Shown here piece by piece: positions 18,469 through 27,662 of a stretch of 64,000 bases of DNA. This DNA is from Halomonas sp. HL-93 (GTDB lineage Bacteria > Pseudomonadota > Gammaproteobacteria > Pseudomonadales > Halomonadaceae). Where the stretch lies: contig NZ_LT593974.1 of NCBI RefSeq assembly GCF_900086985.1, forward strand, positions 4,030,001 through 4,094,000, in the 5' to 3' direction. Every line of letters begins with the position of its first letter. The stretch's first letter is position 1. The notes under the pieces were generated by a model. It did no database searches. It saw nothing but the letters and a program-made list of their open reading frames with translations, and had not been told where the DNA came from. A program made the translations under genes and the position numbers.

Positions 18469-19650
18469 TCAGCCTAGCAGCGTAGGGGCTGCTCTGGAAA
18501 GCTCCACTTTCCTTCTCACGCAGCCGCCTGTCAATGCAAAACCAATCAAACGTCCGTCTCTATCTTCCGCGATTGCCGTCATATCACCGCCTTCGCCTTC
18601 GATCCGCCAGCGTTCAGGGGGCCGGGTTGGCGGGTAGGCGACCACCGGCAGTAATGGCGTTTTAACGATTACCGGCCAAGCCCCAAAGCGCACTGCCGTG
18701 GGTGTACCAGCTAGGGTGGCGGCGAGTGCCTGGGCACTGGCTTGAAGAGGCTGCACGTACATCGCGTTGATGCCGTCAACGCAGGCAACGTCACCCAGGG
18801 CGTGGATATCCGGGTGCGAGGTGCGTAGCTGCCGGTCTACCTGGATACCACTGGCGGAAACCGTGAGCCCCGCCGCCTCGGCCAGTGCAATACGCGGGGC
18901 CAAACCGGTGGCCATCAACAACACATCGACAGTGAGCGAGTCGTCGTTATCCAGCGTTAGCGTCACGCCATCGTCATCATTAAGCGCCATCGTCTTGAGC
19001 GTTCTGCCCAGCGCAAGGCGGATGCCCGCCTCCAGAAACGCCTCGCCTAGCGCGCGACCTAGCGGAGCAGGCAGCAAGCGGGACAATGGCGCAGCGTCTG
19101 GGGCGATAACGCTAACCTCGTGGCCCCCCGCATGCAGGTCATTGGCAAATTCGCAGCCGACCAGCCCTGCGCCGATGACCGCCACGCGGGCAGGCGTAGC
19201 CCCCAGCGCGCGGTGAAAACACCGATAGTCGTCAAGATTGTTAACGGTAAAACAGCGCGGTTTGAGCGGGTCAGGAATGGCCATGGGCACGCGTGGCTCG
19301 GCACCGGTGGCCAGTACCAGGCGGTCGTAGCCAAGCGCCTGGCCGTCTGCCAGCCGGAGCGAGTGATGCGCGGCGTCCAACTGGCTTACGGTGGCCTGGG
19401 TGAGCACACGGGCGTCCAGCGAGTCGGCGAGCTCGTTGGCGTTGCGTTGGGCGAGGCGTTCCGGTGGCAGGCGCTTGGCAAAGGCGGTCGATAGCAGGGG
19501 TTTGCTGTAGTCATCGCCGCTATCGGCACTGATCAGGCAGATCGAACGCGTATCGCTCTGTCGGCGTAGCGCACGGGCAAGACCAACGCCCGCCATACCC
19601 GTGCCGACAATAATCAGCTCAGCGTGTGATGAGGGCATCCAATTATCCAA
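18469..19650 (-). CDS. FAD-dependent NAD(P) oxidoreductase, rubredoxin reductase-like
   Basis: 393 residues. Two Rossmann folds are visible: IIVGTGMAGVGLARALRR near the start for FAD and VAVIGAGLVGCEFANDLHAGG in the middle for NAD(P)H. The second FAD motif is HALGDVACVDG. The layout matches rubredoxin reductase (RubB/AlkT), and the location before ubiC matches the Pseudomonas rub locus. However, no small CxxC protein that could be rubredoxin lies beside it, so the electron acceptor is uncertain. Confidence 0.85.
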   Translation of the reverse strand: MDNWMPSSHAELIIVGTGMAGVGLARALRRQSDTRSICLISADSGDDYSKPLLSTAFAKRLPPERLAQRNANELADSLDARVLTQATVSQLDAAHHSLRLADGQALGYDRLVLATGAEPRVPMAIPDPLKPRCFTVNNLDDYRCFHRALGATPARVAVIGAGLVGCEFANDLHAGGHEVSVIAPDAAPLSRLLPAPLGRALGEAFLEAGIRLALGRTLKTMALNDDDGVTLTLDNDDSLTVDVLLMATGLAPRIALAEAAGLTVSASGIQVDRQLRTSHPDIHALGDVACVDGINAMYVQPLQASAQALAATLAGTPTAVRFGAWPVIVKTPLLPVVAYPPTRPPERWRIEGEGGDMTAIAEDRDGRLIGFALTGGCVRRKVELSRAAPTLLG

Positions 19651-19721
19651 AGGTCAGTGGGACAAAAGCCTATATATGGCCTCATGTTACACTAATGCAC
19701 CGTTTAATTGCCTGGGAGGCT

Positions 19722-20288
19722 ATGGTGCCGCGTCACTTTATTGGGTCCGTCCCTGATTTGCCATGTTGGCGACCCGTCAAGGCATTGCGACCGTCGATGA
19801 GCGCGGCGTGGTGGCAGTGGGTTGCCTCCACAGACTCATTGACAGCGCGTATTATGGCAGCAGGCGGCGAGCGGCCTTTCCGCGTGCAGCTGTTGCGCCA
19901 GGGCGTTGGGCTACCTCAGCCGCATGAGGCCCAGGCGCTGGGCCTAGCGGCAAGGCGCTATGCCTGGCTGCGCGAGGTGGCCCTGTGCGTGGATGAGACC
20001 CCGTGGGTCGTGGCCCGCTCGGTGGCCCCCCTTGAAGCCCTGCGTGGCCAGCGACTGGAACGCCTGGGGGAGCGGTCGCTGGGTAGTTGGCTATTTAGCC
20101 AGCCTGACCTGGTACGCGGCCCGCTATATGCCACGCGTCATGCACCTGGGTTTGTTTATCCCTGTGACAAACGCGTTAGCAGCCAGTGGGGGCGACGCTC
20201 GGTTTTCCAACACGCGGGGCTATCGCTGCTGGTTCAAGAATACTTTTTATCGACCATGGCGGATGATCTTGCGCTGCCTTCGCGCTAG
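19722..20288 (+). CDS. ubiC: Chorismate lyase
   Basis: 188 residues from the ATG at 19722, which has GGGAGG two bases upstream; the GTG at 19725 has better spacing and is an alternative. The frame is open to 19626, but that extension has no ribosome-binding site. The C-terminal half matches UbiC (RYAWLREVALCVDETPWVVARS, WGRRSVF, LLVQEYFL). It converts chorismate to 4-hydroxybenzoate and pyruvate, the first step of ubiquinone synthesis. It is followed by ubiA. Confidence 0.88.
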   Translation: MVPRHFIGSVPDLPCWRPVKALRPSMSAAWWQWVASTDSLTARIMAAGGERPFRVQLLRQGVGLPQPHEAQALGLAARRYAWLREVALCVDETPWVVARSVAPLEALRGQRLERLGERSLGSWLFSQPDLVRGPLYATRHAPGFVYPCDKRVSSQWGRRSVFQHAGLSLLVQEYFLSTMADDLALPSR

Positions 20289-20323
20289 GCTAACGCTGCG
20301 TCTCTTGGATGGGTGAGGTAAGC

Positions 20324-21214
20324 ATGGATCGTTCTCTACTGCGGCCAACGGGAATGGGTCGCCTGATGGATTTTATACGGCTGATGCGGCTGGATCGGCC
20401 GATCGGTACCTGGCTGCTGATGTGGCCCACGCTATGGGCCTTGTGGATGGCCGCTGAAGGTGTACCAGGGCGCGACGTGCTATTGATCTTTATCGCCGGG
20501 GTCTACGTGATGCGCGCAGCGGGGTGTGTGGTCAACGATTATGCTGACCGCCACGTTGATGGCTATGTGAAGCGTACCCAACATCGTCCGTTAGCCACCG
20601 GGCGGATCAGTGAAACCGAAGCCCAGTTGCTGTTTATCGGGCTGGTGGCTGCGGCGTTTATGCTGGTGCTGTTAACTAATTGGTTTACCGTTTTGCTGTC
20701 GGTGGGCGGCGTATTACTGGCGTTCATCTACCCGTTTATGAAGCGCTACACGCATTTCCCTCAGGTGGTACTCGGCGCGGCTTTTTCCTGGGCGATTCCG
20801 ATGGCCTTCGGGGCGGTCTTGGGCGATGTGCCGGTGGAGGCGTGGTTACTGTTTTTTGCCAATCTGCTGTGGACCGTCGCCTACGATACCCAGTACGCCA
20901 TGGTCGATCGCGACGACGATATCAAGATCGGCATCAAATCCACGGCCGTGCTGCTGGGCAACGCCGACCGGCTGGTAATTGGTCTGCTTCAGCTTGCCAC
21001 GCTGGCACTTTTGGCTTGGGTGGGCGCGCGCGTCGGTTTGGGCGGTTTTTTCTGGCTTGGTCTGGCGGGTATGGCGGCGACGTTCATCCACCAGCAGCGT
21101 TTGATCCGTCAGCGTGAGCGGGACCCGTGTTTCCAGGCATTTTTGAATAATCATTGGTCAGGTCTACTGGTGTTTGCCGGGATTGCGCTGAGTTGGTGGC
21201 CGATTGCTGGCTAA
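20324..21214 (+). CDS. ubiA: 4-hydroxybenzoate octaprenyltransferase
   Basis: 296 residues from the ATG at 20324, which has GGTGAGG at proper spacing; the upstream ATG at 20309 would sit before that site. Two aspartate-rich motifs typical of UbiA prenyltransferases are present: [10 protein letters not shown] and [12 protein letters not shown]. About eight membrane helices are seen. It attaches the polyprenyl chain to 4-hydroxybenzoate in the inner membrane. It directly follows ubiC. Confidence 0.96.
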   Translation: MDRSLLRPTGMGRLMDFIRLMRLDRPIGTWLLMWPTLWALWMAAEGVPGRDVLLIFIAGVYVMRAAGCVVNDYADRHVDGYVKRTQHRPLATGRISETEAQLLFIGLVAAAFMLVLLTNWFTVLLSVGGVLLAFIYPFMKRYTHFPQVVLGAAFSWAIPMAFGAVLGDVPVEAWLLFFANLLWTVAYDTQYAMVDRDDDIKIGIKSTAVLLGNADRLVIGLLQLATLALLAWVGARVGLGGFFWLGLAGMAATFIHQQRLIRQRERDPCFQAFLNNHWSGLLVFAGIALSWWPIAG

Positions 21215-21223
21215 TCCCTGGTA

Positions 21224-21242
21224 ATGTCATAGAATTGTCATC
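21224..21242 (+). promoter_or_regulatory. Pho box upstream of phoB
   Basis: ATGTCATAGAATTGTCATC has two TGTCAT direct repeats 11 bases apart, closely matching the known PhoB-binding consensus (CTGTCATAWAWCTGTCAYY). It lies 69 bp upstream of the phoB start, so phoBR is probably autoregulated under phosphate limitation. Confidence 0.8.
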
Positions 21243-21310
21243 AAGTCATGGTGTGATCGTCATTGACATGTCACTGGATTACTTTCTATCGAACACCGTG
21301 AGGCTCTGGA

Positions 21311-22000
21311 ATGACCGCCAAGACCGTACTGATCGTCGATGATGAGGCACCCATTCGCGAAATGATCGCGGTGGCGCTGGAAATGGCTGACTATCGTGTT
21401 CTTGAAGCGGACAACGCCCAGGATGCCCACGCCATGGTAGTTGACCACCAGCCCGACCTGCTATTGCTTGACTGGATGATGCCCGGCACGAGTGGCATCG
21501 AACTGGCCCGGCGTCTCAAGCGAGAGGAGGCGACCGCCGAATTGCCAATTATTATGCTCACCGCCAAAGGCGAAGAGGATAATAAAATTCAGGGCCTGGA
21601 AGCGGGGGCCGACGACTACATCACCAAGCCGTTTTCGCCTCGCGAACTGGTGGCGCGCTTAAAAGCCGTGCTGCGTCGCGCTACGCCTCGCGGCGTAGAA
21701 GATCCTATCGAAATTAACGGATTACTGCTTGATCCGGTAGGCCACCGGGTAAGCGCCTACGGTAAAGCGCTGGATATGGGGCCCACCGAGTATCGATTGT
21801 TACAATTCTTTATGACCCATCAGGAAAGGGCCTATACGCGTAGCCAGCTGCTTGATCAGGTGTGGGGAGGCAATGTCTATGTGGAAGAACGCACGGTAGA
21901 TGTTCATATACGTCGGTTACGTAAAGCCCTGGGCGATGCGCACCAGAACTTAATCCAAACGGTACGCGGTACTGGCTACCGCTTTTCCGCGCGAGTTTAA
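21311..22000 (+). CDS. phoB: Phosphate regulon response regulator PhoB
   Basis: 229 residues. The receiver domain has acidic residues D10-D11, phosphoacceptor D54 (LLLDWMMPG) and K106 (YITKPF). The C-terminal OmpR-type winged helix contains [31 protein letters not shown]. Phosphorylated PhoB activates genes with Pho boxes, here its own promoter and the pst operon. A Pho box lies upstream. Two bases separate it from phoR. Confidence 0.96.
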   Translation: MTAKTVLIVDDEAPIREMIAVALEMADYRVLEADNAQDAHAMVVDHQPDLLLLDWMMPGTSGIELARRLKREEATAELPIIMLTAKGEEDNKIQGLEAGADDYITKPFSPRELVARLKAVLRRATPRGVEDPIEINGLLLDPVGHRVSAYGKALDMGPTEYRLLQFFMTHQERAYTRSQLLDQVWGGNVYVEERTVDVHIRRLRKALGDAHQNLIQTVRGTGYRFSARV

Positions 22001-22002
22001 CC

Positions 22003-23328
22003 TTGCGTTTGTGGAGCCGTGAACTGTGGCGCTTGGTGGGATGGGCGGCACTCGGCACGTGCTTGGGCTGGCTAGTCGGTATGCCTGGGCTAGGGTTAGC
22101 CGCTGGCTTCGCCGTGTGTTTGATCTATCACTTGCGGCAATTACGCGCCGCATATCGCTGGCTGACGCAACAGCCGCAGGATGAGCCACCCGCCGCACGC
22201 GGCCTTTGGGGCGAGCTATTTGACCGCCTATACCGCTATCAGAAAAGCCAACGGATTACCCAAAGTCGTCTGCGTACGACGCTTGCCCGCATTCAAGAGT
22301 CCTCTGAGGCCATGCGTGACAGTGTGGTGATGCTCGACCGTCACGGCGACCTGGAATGGTGGAATAGCGCTGCCAGCGATATGCTAGGGCTGCAAACGGC
22401 CCACGATCGCGGCCAGCATATTACCAATCTGCTGCGCGACCCGCGTTTCATCAGCTACTTTAATGCGCGTGACTACGGTGAGCCGCTGACACTCACATCG
22501 CCAATAGACGAACGGCGCATTCTGCAGTACCAGATTACCCTTTATGGTGACGATGAGCGTTTAGTTATGGCGCGCGATATCACCCGGTTGCATCGACTAG
22601 AGCAGATGCGGCGAGACTTTGTGGCCAATGTTTCCCACGAGCTACGTACGCCGTTAACCGTGCTGTCGGGGTATCTTGAAACCTATGGTGAACTGGCTGA
22701 TCAGCTCCCCCCTCGCCTGGGGCGGGGAATTGAGCAGATGGAGGCCCAAACACAGCGCATGCAGAATTTGGTAAATGACTTACTGCTGCTGTCTCGCTTA
22801 GAAATTGATCAAGGCGGTCAAGATCATCAGCATCTTGATGTGACCGCCTTGTTAAACAGTGTAGGAGCTGATGCTCTGGCGCTTTCTGATCATCAGCATA
22901 CGCTTAGGGTCGACAGCGATTACCCCGCACAGCTAGTGGGTAGCGAGCAGGAAATGCGTAGCGCCGTGTCTAACCTTGCCTTTAATGCGGTGCGTTATAC
23001 CCCTCCAGGCAGCACGATCACACTGCGCTGGACAGCGTTTGGCCAAGGCGCGTGTATCGAAGTGTGCGACGACGGGGAGGGGATCGACCCCGTGCATATT
23101 CCGCGTTTGACCGAGCGGTTTTATCGCGTTGATAAGGGCCGCAGTACCGCGACCGGGGGCACCGGGCTTGGACTTGCCATTGTAAAACACGTCTTGTTGC
23201 GCCACGACGCTCAGTTACAAATTGATTCACGCCCGGGCGAAGGTGCTCTGTTCCGCTGTGTGTTCCCGGCGACCCGCCTCATTACCCCTGCCACTCCGCC
23301 GCGTAATGCGTCGTCGATGACGCAATAA
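22003..23328 (+). CDS. phoR: Phosphate regulon sensor kinase PhoR
   Basis: 441 residues. One or two N-terminal membrane helices (about 10-45), a PAS domain (about 100-195), a DHp domain with the phosphorylated histidine H212 (NVSHELRTPL), and an ATPase domain with N, G1 (CDDGEGID) and G2 (GGTGLGLAIV) boxes. It phosphorylates PhoB when phosphate is scarce, with input from Pst-PhoU. The start chosen is a TTG two bases after the phoB stop; no clear ribosome-binding site is visible, so the exact start is uncertain. Confidence 0.94.
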   Translation: MRLWSRELWRLVGWAALGTCLGWLVGMPGLGLAAGFAVCLIYHLRQLRAAYRWLTQQPQDEPPAARGLWGELFDRLYRYQKSQRITQSRLRTTLARIQESSEAMRDSVVMLDRHGDLEWWNSAASDMLGLQTAHDRGQHITNLLRDPRFISYFNARDYGEPLTLTSPIDERRILQYQITLYGDDERLVMARDITRLHRLEQMRRDFVANVSHELRTPLTVLSGYLETYGELADQLPPRLGRGIEQMEAQTQRMQNLVNDLLLLSRLEIDQGGQDHQHLDVTALLNSVGADALALSDHQHTLRVDSDYPAQLVGSEQEMRSAVSNLAFNAVRYTPPGSTITLRWTAFGQGACIEVCDDGEGIDPVHIPRLTERFYRVDKGRSTATGGTGLGLAIVKHVLLRHDAQLQIDSRPGEGALFRCVFPATRLITPATPPRNASSMTQ

Positions 23329-23585
23329 CCCTGCGCCGTGAGTGGATATTCCCGTTACATGTGTCATTACGACTCACAACGTGAGTATCCATTTGTCACG
23401 CTTCGCTCATGCAGTGATAGGAAGCATAAAAAAACAACTCTTTGTTATCATTACATAATAAATAGCTTAGTGGGTAGCTGGCACAGAGTCTGCTCTTAAA
23501 TAAATACGACAGTCGCCTTGTATTGTAAAATGCAGAAAACTGTTGATACTTTTCTTTACATAGTAGGGAAAAGTAACTACGCTTA
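23329..23585. other. Gene-free part of the phoR to sRNA gap
   Basis: This AT-richer stretch follows phoR. A short stem (ACTCAC/GTGAGT) lies near its start. Open frames on the minus strand here are short, have no family features and no ribosome-binding site, so I do not call them genes. A possible promoter for the RNA that follows is TTGTAA (23523-23528) and GATACT (23545-23550) with 16-bp spacing; this is weak. Confidence 0.4.
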
Positions 23586-23787
23586 GATAGTGAACCGATG
23601 CGAGGCAAGGACGTCTTGTGTCAGCAGGGATGATTGAAGATTCACAGGATGAATCTAAAAGGCGATCACACTGCCAGTCAGGGTAACGTCCACGGTTGGA
23701 ATCCCGCAAAAGGATTGGAAGCTGGTTAGCAACATCGCCTAAAATGATCACTGTCGAAGACCCCGCCACGGCGGGGTCTTGTTTTTT
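23586..23787 (+). ncRNA. Candidate CsrB/RsmZ-type regulatory RNA
   Basis: No protein gene is supported here, but the + strand has the design of a CsrA/RsmA-sequestering RNA. Six GGA motifs lie within 111 bases (at 23609, 23628, 23647, 23698, 23712 and 23717). Three of them fit the CANGGANG-type binding site: CAAGGACGT, CAGGGATGA and ACAGGATGA, spaced exactly 19 bases apart. The third sits in the loop of a perfect 6-bp hairpin, GATTCACAGGATGAATC (23639-23655). A longer-range pairing AGGCGAT/ATCGCCT closes the second half. It ends at a strong intrinsic terminator. The 3' end is firm; the 5' end could lie anywhere from about 23555 to 23600. Confidence 0.6.
23757..23787 (+). terminator. Strong Rho-independent terminator of the candidate sRNA
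   Basis: AAGACCCCGC (23757-23766) pairs with GCGGGGTCTT (23771-23780) around a 4-base loop, followed by G and six T (23782-23787). The T-run is only on the + strand side, so it ends rightward transcription. Confidence 0.92.
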
Positions 23788-23801
23788 ACTGGGTTCTATT
23801 C

Positions 23802-23822
23802 GATATCGCTCCCTGCGATATC
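23802..23822. repeat. Perfect inverted repeat after the sRNA terminator
   Basis: GATATCGC (23802-23809) and GCGATATC (23815-23822) flank a 5-base spacer. It lies 64 bp beyond the stop of the leftward CysZ-like gene and may serve as its 3' hairpin or as a protein site. No T-run follows on the minus strand. Confidence 0.45.
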
Positions 23823-23885
23823 ACGCCATCGCCTCTCATTAACGCGATTTTTTTCCACACCGTCTTGCGGTTAATGCACATCTTC

Positions 23886-24617
23886 TCAAGGCTTGGTGAG
23901 CGTATGGACATCACGGTAGTGGTCATCCCACATTAGCACGGCCCCGGCCACGGCACCGGGAATCAAGAACAGGTTGGCTAGCGGAATCCACGTAAGCAGC
24001 GTCACAAGGCCGCCATAGCTTAGGCTTTGCCACCAGCGCGCCGACAGGCGTCCGCGCATATCGCGAAACGATACCTTGTTGTTATCCATTGGGTAATCTA
24101 AATAAGTGATGGCCATCACCCAGGCGGAAAACAATGCCCATAGCAACGGGGCAAACAGGTTAAGTCCTGGAATCCAGCCCACCACAAACAGTAGTGCGGC
24201 GCGCGGTAAGATATAGCCCAGCTTGACCAGTTCGCGACCCATTGCATCAAGTGCTGTTTTGGTTAGCCCGCGGTCATCCAGAGGCTCTTTACCGACAACT
24301 TGGCGCTCTACCTTGGCGGCCAAAAAGCCATAGAAGGGCGCGGCGATAAAGTGGGTTACCAGCGTAAAGGTGAAAAAAATCACCACCAGCAAGCAGATAA
24401 AAAACACCGGCCAAATTAGCCACGAGAGCCATTCCAGCCAGCTGGGGACGGCGCTCATCCAGCTTGTCATCCAGCCGGAAAAACGCTCCAGCACGACGTG
24501 AAGCATGGCACCGTAGACCAGCACATTGACCATAATGGGTAGAAAAATATAGCGCCTCAGCCCAGGCCCATAAACACAGCGTGTACCTCGGCTGATGGCA
24601 GTGACCGCGTCTAGCAT
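23886..24617 (-). CDS. EI24/CysZ-like membrane protein
   Basis: 243 residues from the ATG at 24617 (MLDAVTAISRGTRCVYGPG), the first usable start after a GAGGAG ribosome-binding site; frames upstream of it are not CysZ-like. Four or more hydrophobic segments and the pattern of the EI24 domain are seen. CysZ proteins move sulfate across the inner membrane, but many EI24 relatives are uncharacterised. It is the last gene on the leftward pst-phoU strand, separated from phoU by a long hairpin. Confidence 0.8.
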   Translation of the reverse strand: MLDAVTAISRGTRCVYGPGLRRYIFLPIMVNVLVYGAMLHVVLERFSGWMTSWMSAVPSWLEWLSWLIWPVFFICLLVVIFFTFTLVTHFIAAPFYGFLAAKVERQVVGKEPLDDRGLTKTALDAMGRELVKLGYILPRAALLFVVGWIPGLNLFAPLLWALFSAWVMAITYLDYPMDNNKVSFRDMRGRLSARWWQSLSYGGLVTLLTWIPLANLFLIPGAVAGAVLMWDDHYRDVHTLTKP

Positions 24618-24641
24618 GGAAAGTATGACTCCTCGTTGATC

Positions 24642-24678
24642 GCAATACCCTGGCTGCCGTGCAGCCAGGGCGTATTGC
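24642..24678. repeat. Long hairpin between phoU and the CysZ-like gene
   Basis: GCAATAC (24642-24648) pairs with GTATTGC (24672-24678), and CCCTGGCTGC (24648-24657) pairs with GCAGCCAGGG (24661-24670), with a 3-base loop and one bulge. The stem of about 16 bp has no T-run. It could separate expression of the CysZ-like gene from the pst operon or protect the phoU end. Confidence 0.65.
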
Positions 24679-24698
24679 ATGAGGAATCAGGGGGCAGG

Positions 24699-25427
24699 TC
24701 AAGACTTTTTCGGCGCCGCCTGCTGATCCAGGGTGTCGGGATCGGTATGGCGGATATCCAGCCCTTTGACGAGGTAAACGACGTGCTCGGCCAGATTGTT
24801 GGCGTGGTCACCGACGCGCTCCAGGGCGCGCAGTACCCACATGATGCTGAGCACCGAGGTGATCGAACGCGAATCCTCCATCATGAAGGTCATCAGCGAG
24901 CGCATGGCGCTGCCGTACTCACCGTCGACAAATTCATCCTCACGGATGACCTGCATGGCGAGCTCAGTATCGAAGCGGGCAAACGCCGTCAGTGAGTCGC
25001 GCAGCATTTTGCGCACATGCTCACTGATGTGGCGGACTTCCACCAGCCCGCGGACGGTATTGCTGTTTTCGCTCAAGGTTAGAGCGTTGCGGGCGATTTT
25101 GCTGGCCTCATCGCCAATCCGCTCTAAATCGGATGTGGCACGGATCACCGCCAGCACCAGACGCAAATCCGAGGCGGCAGGCTGGCGGCGCGCCAGCACG
25201 CGGGTGCACTCATCATCGATTTGGATCTGCAGGTCGTTGACCTGGCGGTCGTTATCGCGGACCTTTTCGGCCAACCGCGAATCGTTTTCCAGCAGCGCAA
25301 AGACAGCGTCTTGCACCTGTTTTTCCACCATCCCGCCCATGGCCATCAGGTGGGTCTTGAGCTCTTCCAACTCCTGGTTGAATTGGCGCGAGATATGCGT
25401 GCTGTGGGTATCGCTGGTAATGTCCAT
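24699..25427 (-). CDS. phoU: Phosphate signalling regulator PhoU
   Basis: 242 residues, normal length. Two PhoU helical repeats are seen, each with a metal-binding E/D pattern such as RIGDEASKIARNA and RVGDHANNLAEHV. PhoU links the Pst transporter to PhoR and keeps the Pho regulon off when phosphate is plentiful. It follows pstB by 28 bp. Confidence 0.96.
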   Translation of the reverse strand: MDITSDTHSTHISRQFNQELEELKTHLMAMGGMVEKQVQDAVFALLENDSRLAEKVRDNDRQVNDLQIQIDDECTRVLARRQPAASDLRLVLAVIRATSDLERIGDEASKIARNALTLSENSNTVRGLVEVRHISEHVRKMLRDSLTAFARFDTELAMQVIREDEFVDGEYGSAMRSLMTFMMEDSRSITSVLSIMWVLRALERVGDHANNLAEHVVYLVKGLDIRHTDPDTLDQQAAPKKS

Positions 25428-25455
25428 GGAGCCCTCCTAACGGGGTTGCTGCAAC

Positions 25456-26271
25456 CTAAGCCATGCGGCCGGTTATGTAGTTTTCGGTTCGTTGTAAACG
25501 AGGGTTAGTGAAAACGTGGTCGGTGGGGCCGTACTCCACAAGCTCACCCTGTTGCAAAAAGGCGGTGTAATCGGACACCCGAGCCGCCTGCTGCATATTG
25601 TGAGTCACCAACACTAACGTTAGCTGAGATTTCAGATTACGAATCAGCTCTTCAATTTTAAGCGTGGAAATCGGGTCAAGCGCCGATGCAGGTTCATCGA
25701 GCAGCAGCACATCGGGCTGAACCGCCAGGGTGCGCGCAATCACCAGACGCTGCTGTTGCCCGCCGGACAGCTGCCAAGCGGAGCGATGCAGGCGATCTTT
25801 GACTTCATCCCATAGTGCCGCCGAGGTGAGTGCCCACTCGATAATATCGTCCCGCTGGCGCTTGGCGAGCCGCTTCTGCAGGCGCAGACCAAAGGCGACA
25901 TTCTCGTAGATCGACATCGGGAAGGGGTTAGGGGTTTGAAACACCATGCCCACCCGACGGCGAAGCTCTGTCACGTTAACCTCCGGGTCATGAATGCTTT
26001 GCCCTTCGAGACTGATAACACCGCTGTGGCTGACCGATTCATTAAGATCGTGCAGCCGGTTGATTGCCCTTAACAGAGTCGACTTGCCACACCCCGAGGG
26101 GCCAATAAAGGCCGTCACACGATGGCGGGGCACCTGCAGCGTAAGCTCCTGCAATGCCGGTTTCCCCGCGTAGGCGAGGCTAAACTGGTCAATGTTCAGG
26201 CAGCACTGCTCCGCTGGAAAAAGCGTCACGGGCGCCTGCGTGGCGTGATCGACATGTCGAGATGCTAGCAT
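25456..26271 (-). CDS. pstB: Phosphate ABC transporter ATPase PstB
   Basis: 271 residues. Walker [10 protein letters not shown], signature LSGGQQQR and Walker [10 protein letters not shown] are present. It powers phosphate import through PstA and PstC at the inner membrane. The start overlaps the pstA stop by 7 bp. The first 25 or so residues precede the ATPase core and are variable. Confidence 0.96.
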   Translation of the reverse strand: MLASRHVDHATQAPVTLFPAEQCCLNIDQFSLAYAGKPALQELTLQVPRHRVTAFIGPSGCGKSTLLRAINRLHDLNESVSHSGVISLEGQSIHDPEVNVTELRRRVGMVFQTPNPFPMSIYENVAFGLRLQKRLAKRQRDDIIEWALTSAALWDEVKDRLHRSAWQLSGGQQQRLVIARTLAVQPDVLLLDEPASALDPISTLKIEELIRNLKSQLTLVLVTHNMQQAARVSDYTAFLQQGELVEYGPTDHVFTNPRLQRTENYITGRMA

Positions 26272-27662
26272 TCGCTTCCTCGCTGACGACGTAGATGATG
26301 ACGCAATAATATGGCAGTTAGGTTAAGCACCAACACAATCAGCACTAATAATAGAGCAGTGGCATACACCAACGGGATAGCGGCCTGGACATCTTCGCCG
26401 TGAAAGGCGGTGTCAAACAGGTGGTAGCCAAGGTGCATAAACTTGCGTTCCAGGTGTAAGTAAGGGAATTCTCCGTCGAGTGGCATCTGCGGCGCGAGCT
26501 TAGCCACCCCGACCAGCATTAATGGTGCTACCTCTCCGGCCGCCCGTGCCACGGCTAGAATGACCCCGGTTAGCATGGCCGGTGTGGCCATCGGCAGCAC
26601 GACACGCGTCAGCATTTCAAGCCGCGTGGCCCCCAGCGCCACCGCGCCTTCACGCTGAGCCTCGGGAATCCGCGCAAGCCCCTCTTCGGTGGCCACGATC
26701 ACCACCGGCAGGGTGAGCAGGGCGAGGGTTAACGATGCCCATAACAAGCCGCCGGTACCAAAGGTAGGCGACGGTAAGGCGTCGTCGAAGAACCACTCAT
26801 CGAGTGAGCCACCAATGCCGTACACAAACACCCCCAGGCCGAACACGCCATATACAATCGACGGCACGCCTGCGAGGTTGCGAACGCCAATACGCACCAG
26901 TCGGGTAAGCGGCCCCTGGTGGGCAATCTCATTGAGGTAGATGGCAGCCAGCACGCCAAACGGGGTGACGATTACCGACATTAAAATGACCATCAGCATG
27001 GTGCCGAATATGGCTGGCCATACGCCGCCGCTGGTATTAGCCGCACGCGGCCCCTGACTTAAAAATTGCCAGACATCGCCCCCCCAGGCTTGAATTTTTT
27101 GCCCCACATTCATGGCATTCGGCGCTTCGACGTTAAGCACGGGGGCGAGTGACTGGCGCAGCGTTTGCCCTTGGGGCGTGCGCAAAGTGAGCTGATAGTG
27201 TGTGCGCTGCGCGGTGGGCAGAGGCAGTGCCTGCTGAACCTGCTGCCATGCGTCATCGCCGGTAAACCGCTCGCCATTGACCTCAACCGCCTCCAGATAG
27301 CCGATAAAGTCGCCCCAGGTGCGCCGCTCCAGGCGCAGCAGGTTCGCCGGCTGGGTCTGCCGGGCAATGGCGTCGATAGCCACCCAGCGCCAGCGGGCAT
27401 CGTCGACGTCGCGATTGCCCGTAAAATAGAGGCGCTCGCGACCTTCCTGGTCGGGAAGCGGCATCTCGCGTACCGCCTCGCCCGCCACTACGTCACCATT
27501 GTCCAGCGTGACTTCGTCCAACGCAGCCGGCCAGAAATGGCCTAGACCGCGCGTTAGCAGTAACGCAAGCAAGGCACCCAGCATGAGCAGTGAGAGCGCA
27601 ACGCTGCCTGCGCATAACCAGGGCCAGACGCCCTGCTGCATGGCGCTTTTCAGCCACTTCAT
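26265..27662 (-). CDS. pstA: Phosphate ABC transporter permease PstA, long form
   Basis: 465 residues, longer than E. coli PstA (about 296). An N-terminal membrane helix is followed by a large soluble, probably periplasmic region (about 40-195) before the conserved permease core with EAA-like loop ([21 protein letters not shown]). Long PstA forms are known in Pseudomonas. It forms the channel with PstC. Its start overlaps the pstC stop (ATGA). Confidence 0.93.
   Translation of the reverse strand: MKWLKSAMQQGVWPWLCAGSVALSLLMLGALLALLLTRGLGHFWPAALDEVTLDNGDVVAGEAVREMPLPDQEGRERLYFTGNRDVDDARWRWVAIDAIARQTQPANLLRLERRTWGDFIGYLEAVEVNGERFTGDDAWQQVQQALPLPTAQRTHYQLTLRTPQGQTLRQSLAPVLNVEAPNAMNVGQKIQAWGGDVWQFLSQGPRAANTSGGVWPAIFGTMLMVILMSVIVTPFGVLAAIYLNEIAHQGPLTRLVRIGVRNLAGVPSIVYGVFGLGVFVYGIGGSLDEWFFDDALPSPTFGTGGLLWASLTLALLTLPVVIVATEEGLARIPEAQREGAVALGATRLEMLTRVVLPMATPAMLTGVILAVARAAGEVAPLMLVGVAKLAPQMPLDGEFPYLHLERKFMHLGYHLFDTAFHGEDVQAAIPLVYATALLLVLIVLVLNLTAILLRHHLRRQRGSEC

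Noticed and set aside
19651..19721. Rubredoxin gene expected between the FAD reductase and ubiC
   Set aside because: The gap is only 71 bp and has no CxxC-coding frame.
23524..23560. GacA-type upstream site for the sRNA (TGTAA ... TTACA)
   Set aside because: Half-sites TGTAAA and TTTACA are present, but 25 bases apart rather than 6, so this is not a standard GacA site.
23467..23769. Open frame of about 100 codons on the minus strand in the phoR gap
   Set aside because: No ribosome-binding site or family features, and it is antisense to the candidate sRNA and its terminator.
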